Below, one piece after another: positions 26,037 to 36,913 of a stretch of DNA of 64,000 nt. The stretch's first letter is position 1; each line of letters opens with the position of its first letter. Source of the DNA: Aphelocoma coerulescens (Eukaryota > Chordata > Aves > Passeriformes > Corvidae); NCBI RefSeq assembly GCF_041296385.1, contig NW_027184085.1, forward strand, positions 56,883,109 through 56,947,108. Direction: 5' to 3'. The translations under genes were made by a program, and so were the position numbers. A model generated the notes under the pieces. It was given only the letters and a program-made list of their open reading frames with translations, was not told the DNA's origin and ran no database searches.

Positions 26037-27806
26037 CTAGTTGCCCTGTGGCAGCTCACTGCCTGGTGGTTATGGAACTCATGAAGAGGGAAAGCAATCT
26101 GGCTGTAAATTGTGCTTGGGATACTTAAATATATTTTCAAGAATATTTTAGGAAGATTTCACTTTGCTTCCATTGCATGCTCAAGAGAAACATACCTAGA
26201 CACACCCAAATATTCTTTCAGAATTCTTCTTTTTCATCCAGTCTAATGTTTCCTTCCATCTTCTATGAAAGCATCTGTACATAGTATTCCATTGTAGGTG
26301 TCATCTGTTGTTGAGTACAGAATGACTCAAAACAATCATCTGTGTACTTGGTTAGCTATTGACCTTATGGCAGAGCCTCACTCTTTAATTGGTAGAATGA
26401 TTACTTCTTTAATACCTTACAAACAATTTCCTAGTTATCTTTATTTATTTTATCTGTAGTTTCCAGAAGTAATTTTGTGGTGAATTTACACCTCTTTTGT
26501 TGGAATTGAATGATTACTATTGTCATTATTTAGGCAATGAGAGAAACCAACTACGGTCTTTCAATATATATTACAATTTTCATAGATCATTGATTTTTCA
26601 GTTATCTTATCCGATAATAGCGTAATTTGGGAGGTTGGTGAAATCCATTCTTCCTTACTGTACAAACTGGTTTGAACAGCAAAAGTTTAGGGTTTATGGC
26701 AAAATAAAATGAAAGCAAAAGAAAATCTGAAAAAGATGTCTAAAGAGATTCCATCTGGCCTACCTCATGGGAATTTTATTGTTATTATGAAATCAATCTT
26801 TGAACTGAAAATTTGAAGCCTTAATCTTTGAGTAAAATAGCCACATGAATGGTACATGAGAAGAAAAATCAAAAAGTACTTATTTTCTAGTAAGTACTAA
26901 CCCAAAGCCTCTCAAGAACATTATAAATCAGTAGCTCAAGTATTTCAGAGTATCTTTGTCATAGTAATAGCTTTCTCTAAATAATGTTAGTTGCTAGACA
27001 AGCAGAGAAGAAATTTCATTTCACTGATAATGAAGCAATCTTCAGCAAGATGTCAAAACATCCTAAGTGGTTAATGACATTTCTTGTGATCCATCTGTTG
27101 GCTGTCCTTCCCCTTGGGACAAAAAGACAATCCTTTTTATTAAATGTAAATCAGTATTTAGATAAACACTAAACAGATGAAGAGGAAAACACTCTGACAG
27201 TCTTCAAGCTTAGGGACTGTAAGTGTGCTCAACCACAGTGTAAAAACAATATTTTTTTCACACAGACACCTTTGTGAATACCTAGCAGCATGGCTGCCTT
27301 GATCTCCTACTAAGGAGGAACCAGACACTGGTTTATGAAATGTATATCCACACACACACTCAGATATAGATGGTTAGAGTGACAATGTGTATTCATATCT
27401 TGTGTCTCCTGTTTTATCTTTGTTTTAGTCCCCTGGATACCAATGGCAAGGAGAAATGTACTGTGGACTTAAAACAAAAAGAAGCCGGAGAGATGTAATA
27501 GCATGAGTAGATACTTTAAGAAGAGAAAACAATGTCTCCTTTCCCTGGAGACTGCCATGGGAAGGCTGGCATATGCCAGCTCTGGCCCAAAGACAGACAA
27601 GAGACTTGGGGTTGTCAGATGTGTCTGTGGTGTACAATGGTTGTTTGCTGTCTAAGTATGCAGACAGCTTCTATGGACTGTGCCTGGCTCCACTCCACCC
27701 ACAACATCAGCTCTGACAGTCCTGTGGCCACCTTGTTTTCACTCCCCTTTTCCTAATCATTGTTTAATAAGAAAAGGAGCTAAAAGATGACATTTTAATT
27801 TAAAAA

Positions 27807-28637
27807 ATCATAGAATCATGGAATCATAGAATGGTTTGGGTTGGAAGGGACCTTAAAGATCATCTAGTTTCAAGCCCCTTTCCATGGACAAGGACACCTT
27901 CCACTAGACCTAGCTGTTCTGAACCCCATTCAACCTGGCCAGGGATGGGGCAACCAGAGTTCCACTGGGCAACCTGTTCCAGTGCATTACCACCCTCACA
28001 GTAAAGAATTTCTTCCCAATATCTAATCTAAACCTACCCTCATTCAGCTTAAAGCCATTCCCCTTGTCTTGTCAAATACATCCTTATAAAAAGTCCCTCT
28101 CCAGATTTCTTGTACCTCCCTTAAGGTACTGGAAGGTGCTACAAGATTTCCTTGGACCTTTCTATTCTCCAGGCTGAATAGCCCCCAGCTCTCTCAGCCT
28201 GTCTTCATAGGAGATGTGCTCTGTCTCCCCTTATCATCTTCATGGCTCTACTCTGGACTTGTTTCATCACGTCCACATCTTTCTTGCTCTGGAGATCCCA
28301 GAGCTGGACGCAGTGTTCCATGTGGAGTCTTAAAAGAGCAGAGCACAGAGGTAGAATCACGCCCTCGACCTGCTGTCCGCGCTGCTTTAATGCAGCCCAG
28401 AACATGCTTAGTTTTCTGGACTGCAAGAGGGCCTTGCCACGTCATCTAGAGCTTTTTATCCACAAACATCCCCAAGTGTTTCTCCCCAGGGCTGCTCTAA
28501 ATACGTTCCCCACCCAGTCTATATTTATGCTTGGGATTGCCCCAGCCCCAGTGCAGGATCTTGCACTTGGCCATGTTGACCTTCATGATTTTCACACACA
28601 CCTACCTCTCGAGCCTGTCCAGGTCCCTCCAGATGGC
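27807..28637 (-). mobile_element. CR1 LINE, 5'-truncated copy of about 830 bp
   Basis: The plus strand opens with TCATAGAATCATGGAATCAT, which is the reverse of the CR1 octamer tail. It then follows the CR1 3' region in reverse: GGTTTGGGTTGGAAGGGACC (27833-27852), CCTTAAAGATCATCTAG, GGACACCTTCCACTAGACC and AGGGATGGGGCAACC. Further on it carries the 3' part of ORF2. It ends at CTCGAGCCTGTCCAGGTCCC plus TCCAGATGGC (to 28637), a point inside ORF2, so this is a standard 5'-truncated insertion. It is the longest CR1 copy in the window and the least diverged to the eye. No target-site duplication was seen, which is usual for CR1. Confidence 0.95.
27990..28637 (-). pseudogene. CR1 ORF2 C-terminal remnant
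   Basis: CR1 ORF2 encodes an endonuclease and reverse transcriptase that copies the element into the genome; only its C-terminal end is left. On the minus strand at 28426-28205 one frame keeps the block GVILPLCSALLRLHMEHCVQ followed by a W-D-L-Q-S-K-K-D motif and KMIRG, which matches the conserved region after the reverse-transcriptase core in avian CR1. A frameshift at about 28215 moves the next conserved piece (EHISYEDRLRELG) into another frame. Further down, sequence resembling the TRGNG.KL segment lies around 28050-28080. Catalytic domains are absent because the copy is 5'-truncated. It is dead sequence. Confidence 0.88.
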
Positions 28638-28698
28638 CACGTGCAATTACTCATAACAAGTTAATCACTACATTATATCTGACTGTCATTTATAAAGT
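28638..28698. other. Spacer between CR1 5' end and LTR
   Basis: Sixty-one bases with no similarity to either neighbour. The last five (AAAGT, 28694-28698) are the proposed left target-site copy of the LTR. Confidence 0.4.
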
Positions 28699-29100
28699 TG
28701 TTAGTTTGGCTTTTGCATGAGTTAAACTGTTATTGTGTTAAGGCTTATTGTTAATCCATAAGTGACTCCCTTCTGTTTACCACTACACATTTGTTGCTTA
28801 CACCCTTTTGAAAGTTATTTTGTGTTTAACAAAAAGTTGAGGAGTTGCAGTTGTTAATACTTAGATTGAATTGAAAGATTCATTGTTTAAAAAAGTTGAG
28901 TTGTGTGTTAGTAATCATTTTTAAGACTCTTCCTCCAGGACCCTCAGCAGCTCATAAGTCAACATATTAAAGGCCACTGAGCCTCCTCCTAAGGGTCGGT
29001 AACCTGCAACCATGGCAACCATACATCTCAATGAGGAGCTTTTCCCGCCAACAGAACAGATTACCTCACTCCTTCAGCAGCCCCTAGCAGCAAGCGAGCC

Positions 29101-29213
29101 ATTGGATGAAAGAACTGACGTCATGATTTCTTTATCCAATTACCTGAGGCCATGAAGGCCGGACTATGGGCGGACTGTGGGTGTGTCTGGGAGGGACCAG
29201 AGGCTTTAAAAGG
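29101..29213 (+). promoter_or_regulatory. Polymerase II promoter of the LTR
   Basis: TGACGTCA, the full CRE/ATF palindrome, lies at 29116-29123. It is flanked by ATTGG (inverted CCAAT) at 29101-29105 and CCAAT at 29136-29140. A TATA-like CTTTAAAAGG is at 29204-29213. Spacing is normal for a vertebrate promoter and predicts a start near 29235-29245. The elements are intact, so the LTR could still drive transcription to the right; whether it does cannot be told from sequence. Confidence 0.6.
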
Positions 29214-29254
29214 CTTCTACCCAAGCTGAGAGCACCTTTTAGCACCTTCTTGAC

Positions 29255-29291
29255 TTGCTTTGTCTTGTCTTGTCTTGTCTTGTGGTCTTGT
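29255..29291 (+). repeat. TCTTG pentamer repeat inside the LTR
   Basis: TTTGTCTTGTCTTGTCTTG and following units give about five tandem TCTTG/TGTCT copies, then an interrupted TGGTCTTGTC. It falls just downstream of the predicted start site, in the R/leader part of the LTR. Slippage length variation is likely. Confidence 0.85.
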
Positions 29292-29533
29292 CTTTCCTAG
29301 GACTAGCCTTGGAAGAGACCCAAAGCTGTGGCTGTCGGTCCTCATACCTCTTTAGAGGCATAATTAATTAACTTGGGTTTTAGGCTAGCTAAAGCCACCA
29401 CAGCTTTGATTAAGTTCTTGCTCTGAGGCTCCCGGCTGGTTCAGTCAAAGAGCTCTCGATCCTGGTGCCCGGGCTTTTTCTAATTTTATTTTACAATTTT
29501 ATTTTTGTACTGTTCCTGATTAAATCTTTGTTA

Positions 29534-29539
29534 AATAAA
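29534..29539 (+). terminator. Polyadenylation signal of the LTR
   Basis: AATAAA about 22 bases before the inferred right end of the LTR. Its closeness to the end implies a very short U5 or a slightly misplaced boundary. Confidence 0.5.
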
Positions 29540-32500
29540 TTACCTTTTTATGGTAATTTCAAGAGTTGTTGGTTTATATAACATTACTTTTCTAAATGTG
29601 TTAGGGTCTAAATCTTTGGGCTTTTCTGTGGCCTTTTCAACACCATTTTTTAACTATTATTTAAAGATTAAAAGGAGTAAAAATTGTCTAAACTCCTACC
29701 TCAAATCACTTAAATTCACAAACATTACAATATGACTATCAGAGAACACTATGCTGTATTTGCCACATTCCAAAAAAAATTACTTGAGAAGTCAGTAAAA
29801 TTTGCTATAAGACTACTATTTCAGAGTAGTGAAAATCACGAGAACGCTTTCTGCACTTGGGCCTTCTCTCACTGCCATCTTTCCTATCAGGAGCGGGAGA
29901 TTTTGAGAAATGGCAGTAGATGAGTATGCCCACCATCTCGGGGCACATCTCAGATTCTTTCCTTTAAATGCACAGCACATATTCAAATAAAGCTATTGCA
30001 TACATACCGTTTATATTGCACAGAAACCAGTAAACCACTAATAAGGAAAAGTAGTCTTTCCTGAAAATATTGTATTTACTGAGCATAGACAGAAAGGCAG
30101 TGCAGAACTGCACAGCAGGTCCAGTGTTTCTTGGCATGTACATCTTTGATTATGCATGTTAGTACGCAGAGCCATCACCTCCAGAAATGCCAGCAGGAGT
30201 AGGCTGTGGCATGACACGTTCCTTCCATGATGGAAACACATCAAACATAAAAAATATTTGGATGCTACTGACTATATTGATGATAGTACTCTCCTTCTGA
30301 AAATAAGTTAGTTCATATTTGTTTTAGATATCTGTATTTCCTGGACTAGTAATATTTTTTTCTTTATTTGGTCTGGAGGGTTTTGGCATGTGCAACAAGC
30401 CTTAAAGATCCTTCCACGCTCCTGTTCATTGAAGCCAGTATCAAACATCTCAAAATTTTCTCTTAGACTTCTCAGTCCTTAAAGAACTTTCTGTATGGTC
30501 TCCAACATCAACACCTGAATGAGCACCATCTTGTGGTCTTTAAACAAATCCTATCAAATATGTAGTATTTCCTGGTAAGAATGTAATATTGGCTTAAAAC
30601 AGGCTGTCCAAATCTCCTTGATCTAATATACTTCCCTGCCCTGGGGGGCTCTTATCCTTAGCAATAGCTCTGGCAACACAGTAGTTCCCTTTTGGTCAGA
30701 GGTATCTTTTTTTCTTCCAAGCTGACAAATCTGGAATTGAGATCTTTAAAGCACTATGATCAAGTAACCCTGAGGATTTGCACACAACCATCAAATCTTT
30801 CCTGAGTTTGTTTTCAAACCACAGGTTTGTACCTGAAACAATAATGTCTTTATTCACGCGCGTGTCATAGCCCCCTTTTGGCCATGTTAATAACCAGTTT
30901 ATGGTTGGTTTCAACTCCCAGTAAAATACCCATGCATCAATGGATGAACAAAAATAAGAAATGAAACTTCTTACACAAATGAACTAGAGACAAACTGTCT
31001 TCCTTTCTATTAATTTATTGCTATTGATTTTTTGTTAGAACTGAGACTAGCTACTCTTGTCTAGTTCTGAAAAATCAGCAAAAGTACATGACTAGAAGTA
31101 GCTCATCATGTTGGCTCTACTCACTGCATTTTTAATTACACAAGCAGGGTTGTTTGTAAAAGCAAAACCCTCCCCTCTCTCTTTTCCTGTTTTTACTTCC
31201 TTGTCTTAATATTTCCAGTCTTCAGGCTTTTATCCTTATTTTGATTCACATTTCTCTCTAGCAAATTGCGTCTGTTGTGTCTTTCAAATGTGAGATTGAG
31301 GATTTCTAGTGGGATATGTCATCACTCTTGATAATCTGAGCTAAAACCCATATGAAGGTCAATGAGTATAGGATGGTGGGGAGAGCAGCTCTCATCATAT
31401 TGCCTGTATGAGGAGTGAGATCATGTTTCCATCAATCGCCTTGTCAGAGTAACAGGTTAAAATCTGAGAGGTTTGGGTTAAAAATGCCAGATTCCTCAGC
31501 ATTTATAATTTTGTTGGAGATTGATTTTTTTCAGCTTCACTGCAGCGATACAGGTATTTCCAGAGATATACAGGAAACACCTAAGCACACCTCTGCAGAA
31601 CAGCAACTAAATATTCAAAATTTATTAGGCAAAGCCTGGATGCTGTTCAGGTCTTGCTTTAAAAAGCAGTCCGTCTCCTGTCATCTGGGTTAGGAGGGAT
31701 ACAAAGCACTAGCAAGCTGTTGAGCTGCACCTGGGAAACTTTTGTAAAAAAAGTACCCAACAAAGAATAGATAAGAAGTAAAAATCAATCACTGTAAATC
31801 CTCAGCACATTTTGGTAACATTTGTCTAGATTTCTCAGTCATTAGCTAGAAAGATCATACTTTACTGCTGCTTCTTCAGCAACCCATTTGTTTTTATAAT
31901 TCCTTCTCCATTCCTGTACTTCACTGGTGCAGCTGAGGAAAAGACTATCCCTGCTCCATGAGCATGGTTGCCCTGGCAGTGATGAGCTGATTGCTGGGCT
32001 GCAGCTGGCACGTTTTGCAGAGCTTCATCACTCACTTGTTTTTTTCAAAGACAATAGTTGCAAAATAAAATATTGACTTAGAAAACTCACTTATCCCTTT
32101 GTTGAACAATACAAAATGACAGAACATGAGAACATGTGTAATATGAGTTTAGAAGTGCCATTTATCAGACTTCAGTTTGGGTCAAGGTTGCCTTCTATAA
32201 TGTCTAAGGTAGACGTAAACTCTGTCTCTCATAACTAAGGGGTAATAAAATACTGAGAAACAAGTTGTGAGATTATGCAAGTGTTATAAATTTTTTTACC
32301 AAGAATCTGGATCCAAGAAAAATTCTAAAATGGGAAGGGGGAAGGGAGGCAGAGAGTTCTACAGCGGTTCACACCTTGATTTCATGGCTCATTCACTTCA
32401 GTATCAATAGTGTCCACACAGAAAATGCACTATTATTTCACATAATGGAGGGGGCAGCTAAACGATTGGCTTCATTGCACACTGCAGCTACATTGACATT

Positions 32501-33384
32501 TGTAAAAATGTCCAAATCCAAAGGGATAAATAATTCACAGCTTTGCTGAAAGATAGTACTAAAGGGTTTTGATAGATTGATAAAGAAGAATGCAGCTGTA
32601 AAAGTCTGGCACATCCAAGCTTCAGGGAATTTGGACTAGCCTACTATGTCCTCACATTTCTAGAGAACTGTTAATCTAACCTCCTCTAAACTTTCTTTTT
32701 CAACTTCAAATTATCCCTATGATAAAGCACAGGAAGATTAAAAAGAATTATCAAAAAATACCAGAGCAAAAGGGGTCTGTAAAAGAAGCCTCAGGAAGGC
32801 AATGAGAGAGGGGGTTGGCTTGTAGTTTTCTAATTACTTCTTTAAATGCATTCTTAAATTGGAACGAGAATTATAACTTAGAGTTCCTTTCTCTGTGGTT
32901 TGACAAATCAACAATTTATCCATTGTAAAAATAATGATATGTTTCATTTATTTTCACTGGTTCTTTTAATAGAATATTTTAGTCTTAAAATTGCAAGGAC
33001 AGCTGAAAAGCTTCTTTGAGAATGCAGAAATCTGTGCATTACAGAAACATCTGTGATGCCTAATTCTGTTAACAATGAATGTAATGGCTTTATTTGTTTC
33101 TCATGGTATCCTTTGCATTCCAAACATTTGAGGATATTCACTCAAATAGACATTTATCTGATTTTAACCCTGGAGGGCCCTTATCCCGTTCCTGTTTCAT
33201 CCAACCAGAGCTGGGATGCATTTCAAAACAAATCCTCATCAGATATGTGGGCAATGGTTGCAGAATAAAAAAGGGGTAAATTCTATACAAAACACAAATT
33301 TTCCCCTTGAAGCACTTCACTTCCTGAACTGACAGTAGGACTAAGAAATAACTCATTCTCCCACATATTGATATAGCACATAGT

Positions 33385-33428
33385 GCCTTGAAAAGACCTG
33401 GCTTAAGAATCACCAAGCCCAACCCCCC
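33385..33428 (-). mobile_element. Possible degenerate CR1 tail scrap
   Basis: The plus strand reads GCCTTGAAAAGACCTGG then AAGAATCACCAAGCCCAACC, resembling the reversed CR1 tail (GGTTGGAAAAGACCTTTAAG, ATCACCAAGTCCAACC). The octamer end is not clear and similarity is short, so this may be chance. Confidence 0.35.
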
Positions 33429-34914
33429 ATGTTGCAGAGAGCTGTGAGCGTTCCCTTTGCTACCAGGTCCTTCTCACCGCTGAAAACATTTCTAGATATG
33501 CTTTTAATTTTTGTCGATTTTCAGGACCTAAAAGCTTGTTTATATCTATGGTAAATAGTGTGAGAACAATAAGAAATCTTGTGGTATGGGTTATATTAAA
33601 AATGTGTCCAATTCATTTATTTAATTTTTTTTTTTCAATTTTCCTCCTACACAGAGAGGTCTTAAACAGGTGTGGACATGTCCTTAAAGAGGTGCTTCCT
33701 GTTCTTCTTCCATTCCTTCAGTTTTAGACTTTTAAGGGTTCTTCTACCCCTCTACCCTAATTTCACCTTGAGGCTTCCCAGCATTCCACTCTCCTATCTC
33801 TCTGATCCCTAAACCCACCTTCTTCTTTGGACATTCATCTACTATCTCTGAACCCCAGTCACAAATCTACCCTTTTATTCCAGACCTTACTCTTTTCCAA
33901 ATTAAACTCTCAGCATGTCTCTCTGAGCTCCTGTGGATAACTGTCAAATTAAGGTCAAAATTGTAACATCTTCTTCCTGAGGTATTTGAGGCTACTTTCT
34001 TACTGATTTACTGTGGATGAGAGTATATATATTCATGTCACAAAGATGTCATCTTTAACTTGGCTTGCTCCTAGTTTTCAGATGTCAAGGATGTGGAATA
34101 TATCAAAGTTCTGCTGAACAGCACCTGCCCTTCCACATCTTCACAAGACAAAATTTTTTTCCAGATGATCAACTATTGCCTTCATACTCACAACTTTCTT
34201 TTATTTGGAATTGAATAAAGGAGCATCAGTGCTTCAATGTGTACAAAACACTATGCTTACAAAGATTATGTACTGGTCTCACTGAGTGAGACAAGCAATG
34301 CATCACCTTGCAGCATAGTCTCTCCCTCTTCTACCACGATGTGACTTCTTGAAGTTTTTCTCAGCTTTTCCTCATCTTATTTAAATATTAACTGACATTC
34401 AAGAGTTTGAAGCTCACCTCCAGCTTATGATTATTTCCTTCATGTGGTGAATTTTCAAATGAGAAGCTTCAGGCTCACACCCAAGATGCTCTTTATGCTT
34501 GGGAGAAATTTCTAGTAAAACTCACTGAACTACCTTTTCATCTTTCAAACAATTTCTACCAGTGTCCTTTCCCTAACAGAAGCTGGATAATGCTCATCCC
34601 ATTAGTGCATCTGATCCATTAACTGTTATTTTTAACTGTGTCATTTCCTCAATGCTTTTTGCTCCTAGTCTCCTATGTAGACCAGATGGTGAACTGTTCA
34701 TAGACCTAATTCACGCTTTGCATCTTAAAGAGAGCTCAGCAGAGGAAAATCCCATCTCGTATGTAGGGCCCCAGTAGCTGTGGTAACACAAAATTGTGAA
34801 ATGCTAGTTCTAACATACAGCATGACCATAAATAATAACCATATACTCTTCTGAGTTAATGAGTAAAAACATTGGTTTTAATACTTCTGCAATCTTTTTT
34901 ACAGCATTAAATGT

Positions 34915-34948
34915 TCTCACTGGAAACCTTATCTCACTGGAAACCTTA
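34915..34948. repeat. Perfect 17-bp tandem duplication
   Basis: TCTCACTGGAAACCTTA at 34915-34931 is repeated exactly at 34932-34948. A recent slippage or end-joining duplication is likely because no mismatch has accumulated. Confidence 0.95.
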
Positions 34949-36190
34949 TTTGGCCTACACAGAACAGAGTGACATTCAGATCACCTGACATTAGACACCT
35001 CCAATGTAGTAATTTCATTCTGTAGTAATTCCCTAGACTTCCTCTAGTGGAGACAATAGATGAACAAGCACTTCTGAGCACAACTCATTTCGTCCTGAAT
35101 AGTCATCTATGGCAAATGAGAGTCGTGACCTCATTGTGCTTATTTTCTCCTATTGTTTATGGAGACAGACAGATCTGCAGTGCAGAAACACATACAGGCA
35201 GTGTAGATGTCCAAAGTTAGGAGATGTAAATCCTGGTCCTGTTATGATGCCTGGTGGCAGAAGGGAGCAGTGTATTGTCTCTGGGCATTTCAAGTTCTGT
35301 CTTTATTTAAGGTGTTCTTAGCATGAAACTTGTACCAAGGGCGTATATGCAGGGAAAGTTTGTCTCATCAAACACAGCTAAAAGAACATAACAGTTATTT
35401 TCTATTCCACAAAAGACTTAGCAGCTGCTCATTTCTGATATAGAAAATACACTGATCTATAGTTTCAGCTGGCATGAGAACAATGAGAGCTTGAGTCTTG
35501 CATTTTCCTTAATCATTATATAGATTTAATTCATTTTAAAGTTTACTCACCACCATCCCATTTGCCAGATTTCTTGTAGGTGACCTAAAACTAACCCTTG
35601 GATAAATGTAAAGGCAAAGAGAGCCTTAAACAGTATCTGTATGTTCTTTTGTCTTGGGAAATGTAAATTAGGGCACTGTGTGAATAACACTGCTTGGCTT
35701 TGTGTCATGAAATGTAATTGTAGAGCTATGGCAGGGTCAAGATTTATGAAGCTATCCGGACTGGAGTGGGCAGGGGGCCAGCTTACACCTGCAGTTCTAT
35801 TTTTGCTGCTTTACAGACAAGTAACTCTGGAGTAAGGTGACATTATCAGTAACAGATTGGCAGGCACCCCTTTGAGGTGGACAAGGACTGTAGAGACTGG
35901 GGAAGAAATTATGAAAATAAAAGACAAATTGCTAAGCTGAATTTATATAAAGTAAATAGAAAGTATATTTGAATAAGAAAAAAGATAGTAATAGAAATAG
36001 TAAATAATTTGAGCAACTCAACAAAATCCCTAACTATGTACACATGAATAAGAGAGAAAGAGGAGTAGTCTTAAGGAAGTTAAAGGAAGTAAAGGATTTT
36101 TTGCACAGTGATGTGTCTCAACAACTTATTTTAACCCAATAAGCTAACCTAAAAAATGCCATTTTACTGGTAACTAGTGTGATCTGTTGA

Positions 36191-36274
36191 AAAAGAAACA
36201 AACAAACAAAAACCACAAACAAACAAAAAACCTTCACCACAAACGAAAACAAAAAAAACAACAAATAAATAAAA
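36191..36274 (+). repeat. CAAA-rich simple repeat
   Basis: AAACAAACAAACAAAAACC, AAACAAACAAAAAACC and ACAAAAAAAACAACAAATAAATAAAA units, almost free of G and T. Low-complexity sequence. Confidence 0.9.
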
Positions 36275-36649
36275 GCACCAGCATATGTGTCTCTGCCTCA
36301 GTGACTGGATTTCTATTAACACCTATCATATTATCTTCTTTCTTATTCACAGTTCACTGACCAGATTACAAAATCACCAGCTTCTGAGGCTGCTGGGGAA
36401 AGCAAAATAATGTTCACAAGAGCCAAATGCACAAAACGAAGGATTACAGAGAAAAGATTCAGCATTTCTTGTATATGCTCTCCATTACTTTTCTGGTTAT
36501 TAAGTGGATCTTACATTATTGTGGCAGAAATTTGACAAGTCATTTGCCACAAAAAAATTTATATATAGAAAGCAGGTTTTTTGTAGTGAGACAATATCTA
36601 AGAAGTCCTCATTTACTTGAGTGTATTCAGTGTACAAGCTTATCTTTCT
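36275..36649. other. Unique noncoding DNA
   Basis: Nothing recognised; a 79-codon plus-strand frame at 36427-36666 has no features of a gene. Confidence 0.5.
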
Positions 36650-36913
36650 TCATACTACCCCATTGATTGAACGCAAATCGTCATAATTTCCATTAAACAA
36701 GAGTGTCAGATCAAATAGAATTTTTTCTGTTTTTCGATTTATGAGCACACCTTCATGTTTCACGTATGAATTTGAATTGCAGTCTTTTATGTGGTAGAAT
36801 CTTTGCTTCTCCTGGATATTTTTACTCAGTCGCAGAACACAAAACGCAGATGTGCACATTGTGAAAGAAACCATCAAAACACCCACCAAAAATGGTGTAG
36901 CTTTTCTCTGCAT
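36650..36913 (-). CDS. Unidentified 87-codon frame with hydrophobic N-terminus (tentative)
   Basis: I do not recognise this protein. The frame starts MQRK, then has a hydrophobic stretch at about residues 7-26 (PFLVGVLMVSFTMC and onward) that could be a signal peptide or a signal anchor. A polar part follows with one NG-rich segment near residues 74-85. Two features make it stand out from other open frames in the window. It contains six CpG dinucleotides in about 240 bp, against roughly one in the preceding 300 bp, and it reads as basic residue, hydrophobic core, polar tail. Against it: the ATG context is poor (T at -3, C at +4), I see no convincing splice donor near the end, and no neighbouring exon is recognised. 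It may be a real exon, a conserved noncoding element or chance. Confidence 0.18.
   Translation of the reverse strand: MQRKATPFLVGVLMVSFTMCTSAFCVLRLSKNIQEKQRFYHIKDCNSNSYVKHEGVLINRKTEKILFDLTLLFNGNYDDLRSINGVV

Larger units (their letters stand above)
22238..27806. other. Unique AT-rich noncoding DNA
   Basis: No gene or transposon is recognised. Contains a TA/CA simple repeat at 22937-22971, a C-rich tract at 23564-23593 and a G-rich tract at 26021-26036. The 115-codon minus-strand frame at 24404-24751 has no domain and is taken as chance. Confidence 0.55.
28699..29561 (+). mobile_element. Probable solo LTR of an endogenous retrovirus
   Basis: The segment starts TGTTAG and ends TTTCA, the TG...CA ends of retroviral LTRs. 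It is flanked by AAAGT (28694-28698) and AGAGT (29562-29566), a 5-bp duplication with one mismatch. Inside are, in order, a U3-like region with repeated GTTAA/GTTGT words, a CRE palindrome, CCAAT, a TATA-like box, a TCTTG pentamer repeat and an AATAAA signal near the right end. No internal retroviral genes lie on either side, so this is a solo LTR left by recombination between two LTRs. The length and 5-bp duplication would fit an ERVL-like family, but the family is not identified and both boundaries are inferred. Confidence 0.65.
29567..36190. other. Unique AT-rich noncoding DNA
   Basis: No gene is recognised. Frames are short and domain-free. A possible degenerate CR1 scrap lies at 33385-33428 and a perfect 17-bp tandem duplication at 34915-34948. 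A G-rich tract (GGG, GGGGG, GGG runs, about 32332-32348) is too weak to call as a quadruplex. T-runs occur near 33627-33637. Confidence 0.55.

Noticed and set aside
28216..28664. Plus-strand frames of up to 140 codons over the CR1 copy
   Set aside because: They are the reverse strand of the CR1 ORF2 remnant; the meaningful frame is on the minus strand.
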